From contig NZ_PISD01000006.1 of NCBI RefSeq assembly GCF_002835735.1, forward strand, positions 1-64,000: a stretch of DNA of 64,000 nucleotides, read 5' to 3'. The DNA comes from Cytobacillus horneckiae. Lineage in GTDB: Bacteria; Bacillota; Bacilli; Bacillales; Cytobacillaceae. The notes under the pieces are model-generated. The model had not been told where the DNA came from, searched no databases, and saw only the letters and a program-made list of their open reading frames with translations. The first letter of the stretch is position 1, and each line of letters opens with the position of its first letter. Below, in pieces: positions 54,605 to 63,898 of this stretch. Made by a program: the position numbers and the translations under genes.

Positions 54605-56245
54605 ATGGGTTATTTACAAAGTTTTTGGGGAGAAATGTGGAAATGGCATGAAGATATTAAAAAGTTTCTTCTGCTTTTTTCTGCAAAAAATGATTCAACA
54701 GAACAAGATAATAACAACAGCGAGACTGCTTCTAAGGTTGTGAAACAAAATAATGAGAATAATAGTTTTAAGCAAAAGAGGTCAAAGAAACAAAATATAG
54801 GTTTATTGCTAGGGCCATTGTTATTTTTAATTACATTGTTATTTATTTCTCCGCCGGGTATGTCAGGCGAGGCTTTAGCTGTGCTAGCGAGTACTTTATG
54901 GATTGCTACATGGTGGATAACAGAGGCAATACCTATTCCGGCAACTGCACTATTGCCAATCGTTTTATTTCCTTTAACTGGTGCAGTCACAGAGGGAGTA
55001 ACAAGCGCTTACGCAGATAATACAATCTTTTTATTTCTTGGCGGGTTTATCATCGCTATTGCAATGGAAAAGTGGAATCTTCACTTAAGAATAGCACTAA
55101 GCATCATCTCGGTTGTAGGAACGAGCACGACCAAACTTGTACTCGGATTTATGATTGCCACGGGCTTTCTATCAATGTGGATATCTAATACTGCAACAGC
55201 TATGATGATGATGCCAATTGCAATAGCCGTGATTGCGCATGTAAATGAATCAATAAAAGAAGATAAGGAGTCAGGGAGCCGATTTGGAAAATCACTGATG
55301 CTAGGGATAGCTTATGCTGCTTCTATAGGCGGTTTAGGCACATTAATCGGGACACCTCCTAATATGATTTTTGCCGGTGTTGTCAAAGAGATTTACGGTG
55401 TCGATATTTCCTTTGCTACTTGGATGCTTTTTGGTGTACCTTTTGCAGCGGTTTTATTAGCTGTTGCATGGTTTTATTTAGTTAAAATTGCTTTTCCAAT
55501 TACTATTAAAGAATTGCCAGGCGGGAAAGAGATCATCAAATCAGAAAGAAAAAGGCTAGGGAGCATTTCCTTTGAAGAAAAACTTGTGCTAGCTGTATTT
55601 ACTATTACTGCATTAGCATGGATTACGAGAACATTTATTCCATTTGAATTCATGAATCGTATAGATGATACAGTGATAGCCATTGCTGCTGCGGTAGTGC
55701 TATTTATATTGCCGTCTAAAAGTTCAAGTGATGGTCAGCTATTAAATTGGAAAGACGGTGTAAATATACCGTGGGGAATTCTTTTATTGTTCGGCGGAGG
55801 GTTGGCGATAGCAAAAGGGTTTAAAGATTCAGGACTGGCACAATGGATAGGTGAGCAGCTCACCATATTGCAAGGTGTGCATCTAATTATTGTCATCCTA
55901 TGTGTTACAGCATTAGTTACTTTCTTGACTGAAATTACTTCCAATACAGCGACTGCCACGATGATGTTTCCGATTATGGCTTCCTTGGGGCTTGCATTGA
56001 ATATTCATCCATATGCCTTAATGGTAGCAGCCGGCATTGCCGCTTCGTGCGCTTTTATGCTGCCGGTTGCAACACCGCCAAATGCAATTGTTTTTGGCTC
56101 GGGATATCTAAAAATAATTGACATGGTTAAGTCTGGCTTCTGGCTGAGTATCTTTACTATTCTCTTTGTGCCTGTCATGATTTACTTTTATATGCCAATC
56201 GCCTGGGGAATAGACATTACTAACTTTCCTGATATGTTTAAATAG
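54605..56245 (+). CDS. DASS/SLC13-family anion or dicarboxylate symporter
   Basis: A 546-aa sodium-coupled transporter of the divalent anion symporter family. A hydrophilic extension of about 60 residues (Asn/Lys-rich) precedes the membrane domain. The two SNT substrate/sodium motifs are present: MWISNTATAMMMMPIA and EITSNTATATMMFPIM. Likely substrates are C4-dicarboxylates or sulfate; placement among TCA genes favours dicarboxylates. ATG 54605 follows AAAGGAGAGG. The gene is inserted between pyk and fxsA, adjacent in B. subtilis. Confidence 0.88.
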   Translation: MGYLQSFWGEMWKWHEDIKKFLLLFSAKNDSTEQDNNNSETASKVVKQNNENNSFKQKRSKKQNIGLLLGPLLFLITLLFISPPGMSGEALAVLASTLWIATWWITEAIPIPATALLPIVLFPLTGAVTEGVTSAYADNTIFLFLGGFIIAIAMEKWNLHLRIALSIISVVGTSTTKLVLGFMIATGFLSMWISNTATAMMMMPIAIAVIAHVNESIKEDKESGSRFGKSLMLGIAYAASIGGLGTLIGTPPNMIFAGVVKEIYGVDISFATWMLFGVPFAAVLLAVAWFYLVKIAFPITIKELPGGKEIIKSERKRLGSISFEEKLVLAVFTITALAWITRTFIPFEFMNRIDDTVIAIAAAVVLFILPSKSSSDGQLLNWKDGVNIPWGILLLFGGGLAIAKGFKDSGLAQWIGEQLTILQGVHLIIVILCVTALVTFLTEITSNTATATMMFPIMASLGLALNIHPYALMVAAGIAASCAFMLPVATPPNAIVFGSGYLKIIDMVKSGFWLSIFTILFVPVMIYFYMPIAWGIDITNFPDMFK

Positions 56246-56390
56246 TTGTGGTAGGAGCAACATCTGAGCTTTTAACCGTATGATGTTATCATAAATAAAT
56301 GCCTGTAAAAGTGTAATAGAATGAATCATTTTGGTCATAAAAGATTTTCTGTTAAAATAAATGTATAAAACTAAATTGAGGTGGCCAAAC

Positions 56391-56777
56391 ATGCGCTACA
56401 TTCTTTTGCTTTTGTTAACTGTCCCGGCGCTGGAGATTATCGTTCTGCTATTATCGGGCAATGCTTTTGGGGTTGGTCCTACGTTTATAGCGATTCTCTT
56501 AACCGCTATAATAGGTATTTATGTTGCTAAACGTCAAGGAATAGAGACGATGAAAAGAGTGCAAACACAGCTTCAGTATGGCGAAATGCCAGGTGATACG
56601 CTATTGGATGGTGTATGCATCTTTATCGCAGGGGTTTTATTAATTATTCCTGGTTTCATTACAGATACAGTTGGAATCATATTATTGATACCGTTTGTAA
56701 GGAATAGTATTAAAGCGCTGCTATATAGATTTATAAAAAAGCGGATGAATCACGGTACAATCAAAATTATTAGATGA
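56391..56777 (+). CDS. fxsA: FxsA family membrane protein
   Basis: A 128-aa protein. It has the FxsA pattern: a first helix (RYILLLLLTVPALEIIVLL), a second helix with TFIAILLTAIIGIYVAKRQG, then GEMPGDTLLDGVCIFIAGVLLIIPGF. E. coli FxsA protects against phage T7 exclusion by F; the Bacillus role is unclear. ATG 56391 follows GAGGTGG. It is next to ytvI as in B. subtilis. Confidence 0.92.
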   Translation: MRYILLLLLTVPALEIIVLLLSGNAFGVGPTFIAILLTAIIGIYVAKRQGIETMKRVQTQLQYGEMPGDTLLDGVCIFIAGVLLIIPGFITDTVGIILLIPFVRNSIKALLYRFIKKRMNHGTIKIIR

Positions 56778-56817
56778 TGAGATTTGGAAAGTAGCCAAGT
56801 TTGATCACATATAATCA

Positions 56818-56857
56818 TAAAAAAACGTCACTTCCATGGTTGGAGTGGCGTTTTTAA
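56818..56857. terminator. Terminator between fxsA and ytvI
   Basis: AAAAACGTCACTTCCA/TGGAGTGGCGTTTTTA stem, with A and T runs for both directions. Confidence 0.9.
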
Positions 56858-56869
56858 TATCAAACTCTT

Positions 56870-57991
56870 TTATGCAGCTTTGCCTTCCTTTATATAAGTC
56901 CATACATCATGGAATACATTGGCTTTATGCATTGTCGTCAAAATAACGAGGAAGACTGGTCCAACAATGAGTCCAAGAAAGCCGATAAGCTTAAATCCGA
57001 CGAATAACGAAATTAACGTGGCGAGCGGATCAAGTCCGATATTTGATGATAATATTTTCGGCTCCATCACTTGCCTTTGTACAATTACAATTGTATAAAG
57101 CACACCGAGCCCAATGGCGCGGCTCATTTCTCCAGCAACTGCTTCAAAAATAATCCAAGGCACAAATATGAGGCCTGTCCCTAAATAAGGAATGATTTCT
57201 ACGAGTCCGGCAATGAGAGCAATTGTAATAGCGTAATCGACACGTAAAATTAATAATCCGATTAGAATAATAATTGTTGAAATTGAAATTAACGTGGCCT
57301 GTGCTTTTAGGAATCCGACTAAAGCCTTTTTTAAATCGGCTACAACTGTTAAGCTGCTTTTTTTTGCCCGATTTGGCATAAGTCTGTTAAATATTCTAGA
57401 TAGCCTATACCAATCCTTACTAATAAAAAAAGTGGCTAATAAAGAAAAGATAATCACTGTTGCTGCATTTGGAAACCAGGAAATGATTGTTGGGATATTT
57501 TCAAAGAAAGATTGAATAAACACGCCTAATGTATTGCCGATATTTTTGCCAACGCTCTCGATATTAGCAAGAATCGTATCTTGTTGACCTGTGCCGAGAT
57601 TGTTGAAAAGACTAGTTAATTGATTATAAATAGGGATGATTTGTCCAGCGAAGAATTGTTCAATATGCGTAATAAGTGTGTCCAGATGTTTAGGAACAAC
57701 ATTGGCCAAATACGTGGTGCCTGATACAATTTCAGCAACTAATAATGTGACCATTCCTGCAACAATGGCAAAGAACAAAATGAGTGCAAGCAATACAGAA
57801 AGAGCCCTCGGAACCCGCCATTTTTGATGAAAAAAATTAACTAACGGATTCATCAGGAATGCAATAACTAACCCTATTAAAAAGGGGTAGGTAAGCTTTG
57901 ATAGATAATAGAAAGCAATGAAAAAGAGAAGGACGGACCCAATTACTAGGAAGAAGCGCAATGTTCTATGCAAATAAATATGGTCTAACAT
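56870..57991 (-). CDS. ytvI: AI-2E family transporter YtvI
   Basis: A 373-aa membrane protein with about eight helices. The N-terminal hydrophobic pair contains YPFLIGLVIAFLMNPLVNFF and the C-terminal half has AGLVEIIPYLGTGLIFVPW and LGLDPLATLISLFVGFKL-like family segments (IGLDPLATLISLF). The substrate is unknown; some relatives are ion or metabolite exporters. ATG 57991 follows AAGGAGG. It converges on fxsA as in B. subtilis. Confidence 0.92.
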   Translation of the reverse strand: MLDHIYLHRTLRFFLVIGSVLLFFIAFYYLSKLTYPFLIGLVIAFLMNPLVNFFHQKWRVPRALSVLLALILFFAIVAGMVTLLVAEIVSGTTYLANVVPKHLDTLITHIEQFFAGQIIPIYNQLTSLFNNLGTGQQDTILANIESVGKNIGNTLGVFIQSFFENIPTIISWFPNAATVIIFSLLATFFISKDWYRLSRIFNRLMPNRAKKSSLTVVADLKKALVGFLKAQATLISISTIIILIGLLILRVDYAITIALIAGLVEIIPYLGTGLIFVPWIIFEAVAGEMSRAIGLGVLYTIVIVQRQVMEPKILSSNIGLDPLATLISLFVGFKLIGFLGLIVGPVFLVILTTMHKANVFHDVWTYIKEGKAA

Positions 57992-58246
57992 AAATGCCTC
58001 CTTATTCAAATGTTTTTCCATAATTTGTCGTTCCTTTTATGAGTATCATACACTATTTTTTTGTGCAATACATATAAAAAAAGAATAGTCAGACATTATA
58101 TTTCGACCGAAGGATTAAGTCGTTCATCCGTTAAAATGCTATTTCATCACGAATATTCATTTTAAATGTTCTGTCTATTAAATAAATTAATTACATCTTT
58201 TTTCGAAATTATGTTAAAATAACATCAATGGCAGGAAGGTAAGGGT

Positions 58247-58707
58247 TTGATTACTCAATCAGCTATGTTTTTACTGCTCCTGTTAACTATTAGCATCGTT
58301 GCAAAAAATCTTTCTCTATTATTAGCAATCCTTATCTTACTTTTGTTAAGGATCTTAGGGGTAGAAGCAAAAGTGTTTTCATTTATACAGACAAAGGGTA
58401 TAAATTGGGGAGTGACGATTATCACGATTGCTGTTTTAGTTCCTATTGCCAGGGGAGCGATAGGTTTTAGGGATTTAAGTGAAGCATTTATATCTCTCTA
58501 TGCATGAATGCATGTATTTCAGGTATTGCTGTTGCACGATTGGCAAAAGGCGGTATCACTCTTCTATCGGAAGACCCACATATTACGACGGCTCTAGTAT
58601 TAGGGACGATCCTTGCAGTCGCTTTATTTAAAGGAGTGGCTGTTGGGCCGCTCATTAGAGCAGGGATTGCGTATATGATCATAAGGATATATGAATATAT
58701 TAATTAA
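58247..58707 (+). pseudogene. ytwI: ytwI (DUF441) broken by a one-base deletion
   Basis: The first part, from TTG 58247 behind GGAAGG, reads LLLLLTISIVAKNLSLL ... GINWGVTIITIAVLVPIARG ... SLYA and stops at TGA 58505-58507. The second part continues in another frame: NACISGIAVARLAKGGITLL, DPHITTALVLGTILAVALFKG, GVAVGPLIRAGIAYMI. Together they make a normal DUF441 protein of about 153 aa. At the joint a family Trp codon TGG has become TG, so GCA-TGG-AAT reads GCA-TGA. Real mutation or sequencing error cannot be told apart here. Confidence 0.88.
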
Positions 58708-58752
58708 TTGTTTCTTAGGAAAATTATTAATTTTATTTTTTTTAGATTTCGT

Positions 58753-58781
58753 TTCACAAAAGTCTGATAATTGTTTATAAT
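58753..58781 (+). promoter_or_regulatory. Probable SigA promoter of citZ
   Basis: TTCACA (58753-58758), 17 nt, TATAAT (58776-58781). The A/T-rich ATAATTGTTTATAATA around the -10 could also hold a CcpC-type site (ATAA/TTAT dyad), a known regulator of citZ in Bacillus; that match is imperfect. Confidence 0.55.
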
Positions 58782-58787
58782 AAACAT

Positions 58788-59089
58788 GTATATATGGGTC
58801 CGATAGTTGAGTCTATGAAACTATTAACACGATTATTCCCTAAAAAGAAAATGTAAGCATTTTCTTGCAGGTGTTTTCTGAACAAACGCTCAGGGATGAT
58901 TCAAAGTCAGGTGGAAATCTGACTGGAAATGTCATTTAGTCTGTCTCCCGGCTATTATCTTAGTCGGATAAATTCGGCTTGAACAGCCAATATATATCAG
59001 AAAAATTCTGATAAGCTGGAAAACTTTATGAATATTTGTTTGCAGACAGAGGGAATGGGGAAAATTAATTTTTGAAGGAGATGTTTGTT
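58788..59089 (+). promoter_or_regulatory. Long untranslated leader of citZ
   Basis: About 300 nt separate the promoter from the start codon, with no reading frame of note. Short inverted repeats include TCAGGTGGAAATCTGA, CCGGCTATTATCTTAGTCGG and ATCAGAAAAATTCTGAT. The B. subtilis citZ leader is likewise long and is reported to be bound by aconitase; an equivalent role is inferred. Confidence 0.4.
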
Positions 59090-60208
59090 ATGACAGCAAC
59101 ACGCGGTCTTGAAGGAGTAGTAGCAACTACTTCATCTATCAGTTCAATCATCGATGATACATTAACATATGCTGGTTACAACATTGATGATTTAGCGGAA
59201 AATGCTAGCTTCGAAGAAGTGATTTATCTTTTATGGCACGGTGAGCTTCCAACTAAAGATCAATTGGATGAATTAAAAAGCCAATTAGCAGAGAATATGG
59301 AACTACCGCAAGAAGTATTAAATCACTTTAAAACATATCCGATTGATAAAGTACATCCAATGGCAGCACTTCGTTCAGCTGTATCATTATTAGGGTTATA
59401 CGATGAAGAGGCAGATGTGATGAGTGAGGAAGCAAATTACCAAAAAGCTATCCGCCTTCAAGCAAAAATGCCGGCCATTGTTGCAGCATTTGCTCGTGTG
59501 AGAAAAGGTTTAGAACCGGTTGCACCTAATAAAGATTTAAGCTTTGCTGCTAACTTCTTATACATGCTAAATGGAGAAGAGCCAGAAGCAATTGCAATTG
59601 AAGCAATTGATAAAGCGCTCGTACTGCATGCAGACCATGAATTAAATGCTTCTACTTTCACTGCTCGCGTATGTGTAGCTACACTATCTGATGTTTACTC
59701 TGGTGTAACAGCAGCGATTGGTGCTTTAAAAGGACCATTACATGGTGGCGCAAATGAAGCGGTCATGAAAATGCTTACGGAAATCAGCACACTTGATAAT
59801 GTTGAGCCAGCGATTCGCGAGAAAATGGCTAACAAAGAAAAAATCATGGGATTCGGCCACCGTGTTTATCGCCAAGGCGACCCAAGAGCAAAACATTTAA
59901 GAGAGATGTCAAAAAAATTAACAGAACTAACTGGTGAACCGCACTGGTATGAAATGTCTACAAAAATCGAAAGCATTGTAACTGGAGAGAAAAATCTACC
60001 TCCAAATGTAGACTTTTATTCAGCTTCTGTTTATCACAGCTTAGGAATTGATCACGACCTATTCACACCTATCTTTGCTGTTAGCCGTGTTTCTGGCTGG
60101 TTAGCGCATATTCTAGAGCAATATGCGAACAACCGCTTAATCCGTCCACGTGCGGATTATACTGGTCCGGGAATGCAAACTTATGTACCAGTTGAAAAAA
60201 GAGGTTAA
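59090..60208 (+). CDS. citZ: Citrate synthase
   Basis: Condenses oxaloacetate and acetyl-CoA to citrate, the entry to the TCA cycle. 372 aa, same as B. subtilis CitZ. Catalytic segments are LHADHELNASTF, GPLHGGANEAVMKML, GFGHRVYRQGDPRAK and the C-terminal RPRADYTGP. ATG 59090 follows AAGGAG. First of the citZ-icd-mdh series. Confidence 0.97.
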   Translation: MTATRGLEGVVATTSSISSIIDDTLTYAGYNIDDLAENASFEEVIYLLWHGELPTKDQLDELKSQLAENMELPQEVLNHFKTYPIDKVHPMAALRSAVSLLGLYDEEADVMSEEANYQKAIRLQAKMPAIVAAFARVRKGLEPVAPNKDLSFAANFLYMLNGEEPEAIAIEAIDKALVLHADHELNASTFTARVCVATLSDVYSGVTAAIGALKGPLHGGANEAVMKMLTEISTLDNVEPAIREKMANKEKIMGFGHRVYRQGDPRAKHLREMSKKLTELTGEPHWYEMSTKIESIVTGEKNLPPNVDFYSASVYHSLGIDHDLFTPIFAVSRVSGWLAHILEQYANNRLIRPRADYTGPGMQTYVPVEKRG

Positions 60209-60288
60209 TAGAATAGGCGATTCAATTTTAATTTTTCAGTAATTTTCTATTGAATTTTTAAAATATTGATGATAATAATTAAAGCGGA

Positions 60289-60371
60289 ACTCTCCTTTCT
60301 GGAGAGAAGTACGCATATAGAGAAATCAGAAAAAGGTTAGGAGCGTTTGCCTTCTAACCTTTGATTCTGAT
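60289..60371 (+). other. Hairpins between citZ and icd
   Basis: CTCTCC-TTTCT-GGAGAG (near 60290) and a longer stem, ATCAGAAAAAGGTTAG/CTAACCTTTGATTCTGAT (60325-60371). Neither has a T tail, so they may be processing or stability elements that let icd be made at a different level from citZ. Confidence 0.5.
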
Positions 60372-60434
60372 ATGTTTGTGAAGGTGTTATTATAAAATAG
60401 ATGTAACACCAGGAAATTGGAGGGAGATTTTACT

Positions 60435-61703
60435 ATGGCAGGAGAAAAAATCACAGTAAGCAATGGAGTATTAAACGTACCAAATCAACCAATCGTTCCT
60501 TTTATTGAAGGCGACGGAACAGGCCCGGATATTTGGGCATCAGCTTCTCGCGTATTAGATGCTTCAGTAGAAAAGGCATATAAAGGTGAACGTAAAATCG
60601 TTTGGAAAGAAGTTTTAGCTGGAGAAAAAGCATTCAATCAAACAGGTGAATGGCTGCCAAAAGAAACTCTTGATGTAATTGATGAATATTTAATTGCGAT
60701 CAAAGGACCTCTTACAACTCCTATCGGTGGCGGAATTCGTTCATTAAACGTTGCCCTGCGCCAAGAATTAGATTTATTCGTATGCTTACGTCCAGTGCGC
60801 TGGTTTGAGGGAGTACCTTCACCAGTTAAGCGTCCTCAAGATACTGATATGGTTATTTTCCGTGAAAACACAGAGGATATCTATGCAGGAATTGAGTATG
60901 CAAAAGGCTCTGATGAAGTAAAAAAATTGATCTCTTTCTTGCAAAATGAAATGGGTGTAAACAAAATCCGTTTCCCGGAAACTTCTGGTATTGGCATTAA
61001 GCCAGTTTCTGAAGAAGGTACATCTCGCCTAGTACGTTCTGCGATTGAGTATGCAATCAAAGAGGGACGCAAATCATTAACACTTGTTCATAAAGGAAAC
61101 ATCATGAAGTTTACTGAAGGCGCATTTAAAAACTGGGGTTATGAGCTTGCTGAGAAAGAATACGGCGATAAAGTATTCACTTGGGCAGAATATGACCGTA
61201 TTAAAGACGAAAAAGGAACAGAAGCAGCAAATCAAGCACAAGCTGATGCAGAAGCTGCTGGCAAAATCATCGTAAAAGATGCAATTGCTGATATCTTCCT
61301 ACAACAAATTCTTACACGTCCGAATGAGTTCGATGTTGTAGCGACTATGAACTTAAACGGTGATTATATTTCTGACGCTTTAGCTGCACAAGTGGGTGGA
61401 ATCGGTATCGCTCCAGGAGCAAACATCAACTATGAAACTGGACATGCGATTTTTGAAGCTACTCACGGTACTGCACCTAAGTATGCAGGACTTGATAAAG
61501 TAAATCCATCTTCTGTTATTCTTTCAGGTGTGCTGTTGCTTAAGCATCTTGGTTGGAATGAAGCAGCAGACTTAATTGAAAAATCTATGGAAAAATCAAT
61601 CGCTTCTAAAGTTGTAACATACGACTTTGCACGCTTAATGGATGGAGCGACAGAAGTGAAATGCTCTGAATTCGGAGACGTTCTTATTAAGAACATGGAT
61701 TAA
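60435..61703 (+). CDS. icd: Isocitrate dehydrogenase (NADP)
   Basis: Oxidises isocitrate to 2-oxoglutarate, making NADPH. 422 aa, as in B. subtilis Icd. Substrate loop [25 protein letters not shown] (Ser and Arg contacts), [13 protein letters not shown], catalytic Lys in [12 protein letters not shown] and [13 protein letters not shown] for metal. ATG 60435 follows GGAGGGAG. It lies between citZ and mdh. Confidence 0.97.
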   Translation: MAGEKITVSNGVLNVPNQPIVPFIEGDGTGPDIWASASRVLDASVEKAYKGERKIVWKEVLAGEKAFNQTGEWLPKETLDVIDEYLIAIKGPLTTPIGGGIRSLNVALRQELDLFVCLRPVRWFEGVPSPVKRPQDTDMVIFRENTEDIYAGIEYAKGSDEVKKLISFLQNEMGVNKIRFPETSGIGIKPVSEEGTSRLVRSAIEYAIKEGRKSLTLVHKGNIMKFTEGAFKNWGYELAEKEYGDKVFTWAEYDRIKDEKGTEAANQAQADAEAAGKIIVKDAIADIFLQQILTRPNEFDVVATMNLNGDYISDALAAQVGGIGIAPGANINYETGHAIFEATHGTAPKYAGLDKVNPSSVILSGVLLLKHLGWNEAADLIEKSMEKSIASKVVTYDFARLMDGATEVKCSEFGDVLIKNMD

Positions 61704-61725
61704 TCTCCGGGGTATGTAAACAATA

Positions 61726-61811
61726 TAAGAGGGTTAATATGATCCGAAATTACCGGCCCCCCTGCAACTAGCAGGGGGATGTCGTGTATTTTCGCCCTAT
61801 CAGCCCTCTTA
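61726..61811 (+). ncRNA. Structured intergenic RNA element between icd and mdh
   Basis: TAAGAGGG (61726-61733) pairs with CCCTCTTA (61804-61811) and encloses a perfect hairpin CCCCCTGC-AACTA-GCAGGGGG (61758-61778). There is no T run after it, so it is not a normal terminator. It may be a processing or stability structure in the icd-mdh message, or a small cis-acting RNA. Confidence 0.45.
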
Positions 61812-61848
61812 CATAAAACGGATGAGAATATCAAAGGAGGAATTCATT

Positions 61849-62790
61849 ATGTCAACTTTAAAACGCAAAAAGGTTTCTGTGATTGGCGGAGGCTTCACAG
61901 GAGCAACGACTGCATTTTTACTAGCTCAAAAAGAATTAGCCGATGTTGTGCTAGTTGATATTCCTCAAATGGAGAATCCAACAAAAGGGAAAGCACTAGA
62001 TATGTTGGAGGCTAGCCCGGTTCAAGGCTTTGATGCAAGCATCACTGGTACTTCAAACTACGAGGACACGAAGGATTCTGACATTGTCGTAATCACAGCT
62101 GGGATTGCGCGTAAACCAGGTATGAGCCGTGATGATTTAGTGCAAACGAATCAAAAAATTATGAAAAGCGTCGCGCAAGAAACAGCAAAATATTCTCCAA
62201 ACGCTTTAATCCTTGTATTAACTAACCCAGTGGATGCAATGACTTACACAGTATTTAAAGAAAGCGGATTCCCTAAAAATCGTGTAATCGGTCAATCTGG
62301 TGTTCTTGATAGTGCGCGTTTCCGTACATTCATCGCACAAGAATTAAACCTTTCTGTCAAAGATATTACAGGATTTGTTCTTGGAGGACATGGCGATGAC
62401 ATGGTTCCGCTAGTACGCTACTCTTATGCCGGCGGTATTCCGTTGGAAACTTTAATTTCTAAAGATCGTCTAGAAGCAATTGTCGAACGCACTCGTAAAG
62501 GCGGAGGCGAAATTGTTAACCTTCTAGGTAATGGAAGTGCATATTATGCGCCAGCCGCTTCATTAGTAGAAATGGTAGAAGCAATCCTCAAAGATCAGCG
62601 CCGCGTTCTTCCTTCCATTGCATACCTTGAGGGTGAATATGGCTATGAAGGGATATACTTAGGTGTACCAACAATTCTTGGTGCCAACGGAATTGAAAAA
62701 GTTATTGAACTTGAATTATCTGCTGATGAAAAAGCAGCATTAGATAAATCTGCTGAAGCAGTCCGCAGTGTCATGGCAGTATTAGCCTAA
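61849..62790 (+). CDS. mdh: Malate dehydrogenase
   Basis: NAD-dependent oxidation of malate to oxaloacetate. 313 aa, LDH-like MDH. The Rossmann motif reads [13 protein letters not shown], with IGGG where IGAG is usual; the acidic NAD residue is in VLVDIP. Substrate Arg residues are in [11 protein letters not shown] and catalytic His in [13 protein letters not shown] 61849 follows AAAGGAGG. Confidence 0.97.
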   Translation: MSTLKRKKVSVIGGGFTGATTAFLLAQKELADVVLVDIPQMENPTKGKALDMLEASPVQGFDASITGTSNYEDTKDSDIVVITAGIARKPGMSRDDLVQTNQKIMKSVAQETAKYSPNALILVLTNPVDAMTYTVFKESGFPKNRVIGQSGVLDSARFRTFIAQELNLSVKDITGFVLGGHGDDMVPLVRYSYAGGIPLETLISKDRLEAIVERTRKGGGEIVNLLGNGSAYYAPAASLVEMVEAILKDQRRVLPSIAYLEGEYGYEGIYLGVPTILGANGIEKVIELELSADEKAALDKSAEAVRSVMAVLA

Positions 62791-62793
62791 ACC

Positions 62794-62827
62794 TAAAAAA
62801 ATCGGGGAATTCCCCGATTTTTTTTAT
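62794..62827 (+). terminator. Terminator of mdh
   Basis: AAAAAATCGGGG-AATT-CCCCGATTTTTT, perfect stem with T tail. Confidence 0.95.
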
Positions 62828-62917
62828 TTTTAGCTTTTTAAAAAGAGAATAAAATGTTAAAATAATATAAATAGAGTGAAAACTAAAAAATATTACTCAG
62901 TCTGTTTTCGACAACAA

Positions 62918-62931
62918 TGAAAACGTTTACA
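62918..62931 (+). promoter_or_regulatory. CcpA catabolite-responsive element (cre)
   Basis: TGAAAACGTTTACA matches the cre consensus TGWAANCGNTNWCA at every fixed position. It lies 20 bp before the MaoC-like start, where CcpA binding would be expected to repress that gene when sugar is available. Confidence 0.75.
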
Positions 62932-62950
62932 CGTAGCGGGGGTGCAGAAA

Positions 62951-63424
62951 ATGCTAGGAAAGAAAAGAAAGATTGGTAGAAAACTAGAAGAAATCTCTAT
63001 TGGAGAAAAACTAACATTATCTGAAAAAATCGAGGATAAAGATTTATTATTATATCTTGGCTTAACAGATGATGCTAATCCTCTTTATATTCAACATGAT
63101 TATGCTTCACAAACTCCTTATAAAAAGCCGATTGTACCGAGTATTATGTTAAACGGAATGATAAATTCAGCAATCTCTAAATACTTGCCTGGTCCTGGAA
63201 GCCATGTGATTAAACAAGAAATTGAATATTTAAAACCTGTTTACCATTATTCTTCCATACAATTTTTATTAGAAATCATTAATATTGATGAACAGAATCA
63301 TATGATAGAAATTAAAGCGCAAGCGACAAACGAAGAAGATGAAACTGTTCTTATAGGTAAACTTCTTGTTAGTCCGCCGCATCGTATGCAAAAGATAGAC
63401 GGTCAAGCTTTAGATAACTTTTAA
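62951..63424 (+). CDS. MaoC-like hot-dog dehydratase
   Basis: A 157-aa single hot-dog protein of the MaoC/(R)-hydratase type. The hydratase motif region is LTDDANPLYIQHDYASQTPYKKPIVP; it has Asp-Asp-x-Asn-Pro in place of the usual D-x-N-P-x-H, so a catalytic His is not obvious. Its position between mdh and phoP and a cre site suggest carbon-regulated acyl-CoA metabolism. ATG 62951 is preferred over GTG 62942, behind GCGGGGG. Confidence 0.82.
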   Translation: MLGKKRKIGRKLEEISIGEKLTLSEKIEDKDLLLYLGLTDDANPLYIQHDYASQTPYKKPIVPSIMLNGMINSAISKYLPGPGSHVIKQEIEYLKPVYHYSSIQFLLEIINIDEQNHMIEIKAQATNEEDETVLIGKLLVSPPHRMQKIDGQALDNF

Positions 63425-63470
63425 AAATAATCATATTTAAAATACTTTATATTCGTGCTTTATCTAATCT

Positions 63471-63510
63471 TCCTAAAAAATCAATTAATTGATTTTTTAG
63501 GATTTTTTTT
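63471..63510 (+). terminator. Terminator after the MaoC-like gene
   Basis: Perfect palindrome TCCTAAAAAATCAAT/ATTGATTTTTTAGGA with a long T tail. Confidence 0.95.
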
Positions 63511-63898
63511 ACTGAATTTTAAAAGAGTATTGTACCCTATAGTACAATGACTGAGTACAGGAATACGTTGTTGGCAATGGTGAGTTCTGCGTGTTTAGGA
63601 AACGAATAAATGGCCCCTTAGTACTGCGTGAGCAGAGGTTTATGCATGTTTTAGAGAAAATGAATAATTGGGAATTAGTTCCTGATGCGGAATGAGAACC
63701 TCAGAACTTAGGACAAAAAACTAACCGAAATATAGAAGTGGAAATAGAATATTTAAGACTTTTTCGCTAATTTTTCACATACTTGTCTTTTAACTGTTGA
63801 ATTATATTATAATAGGGGTGTGGTATTGGGGTTTTTTTTGCATCGAAATGAAATGAAGGATGCTTTTAACGAGGGGAATCTATATATCGGAGGCTTTT
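63511..63898 (+). promoter_or_regulatory. phoP upstream region
   Basis: 388 bp without a gene. TATAAT at 63808-63813 is a good -10; the nearest -35-like hexamer, TTGTCT at 63783, is 19 bp away, so the promoter is tentative. phoPR in B. subtilis has several promoters in this interval. Confidence 0.35.
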
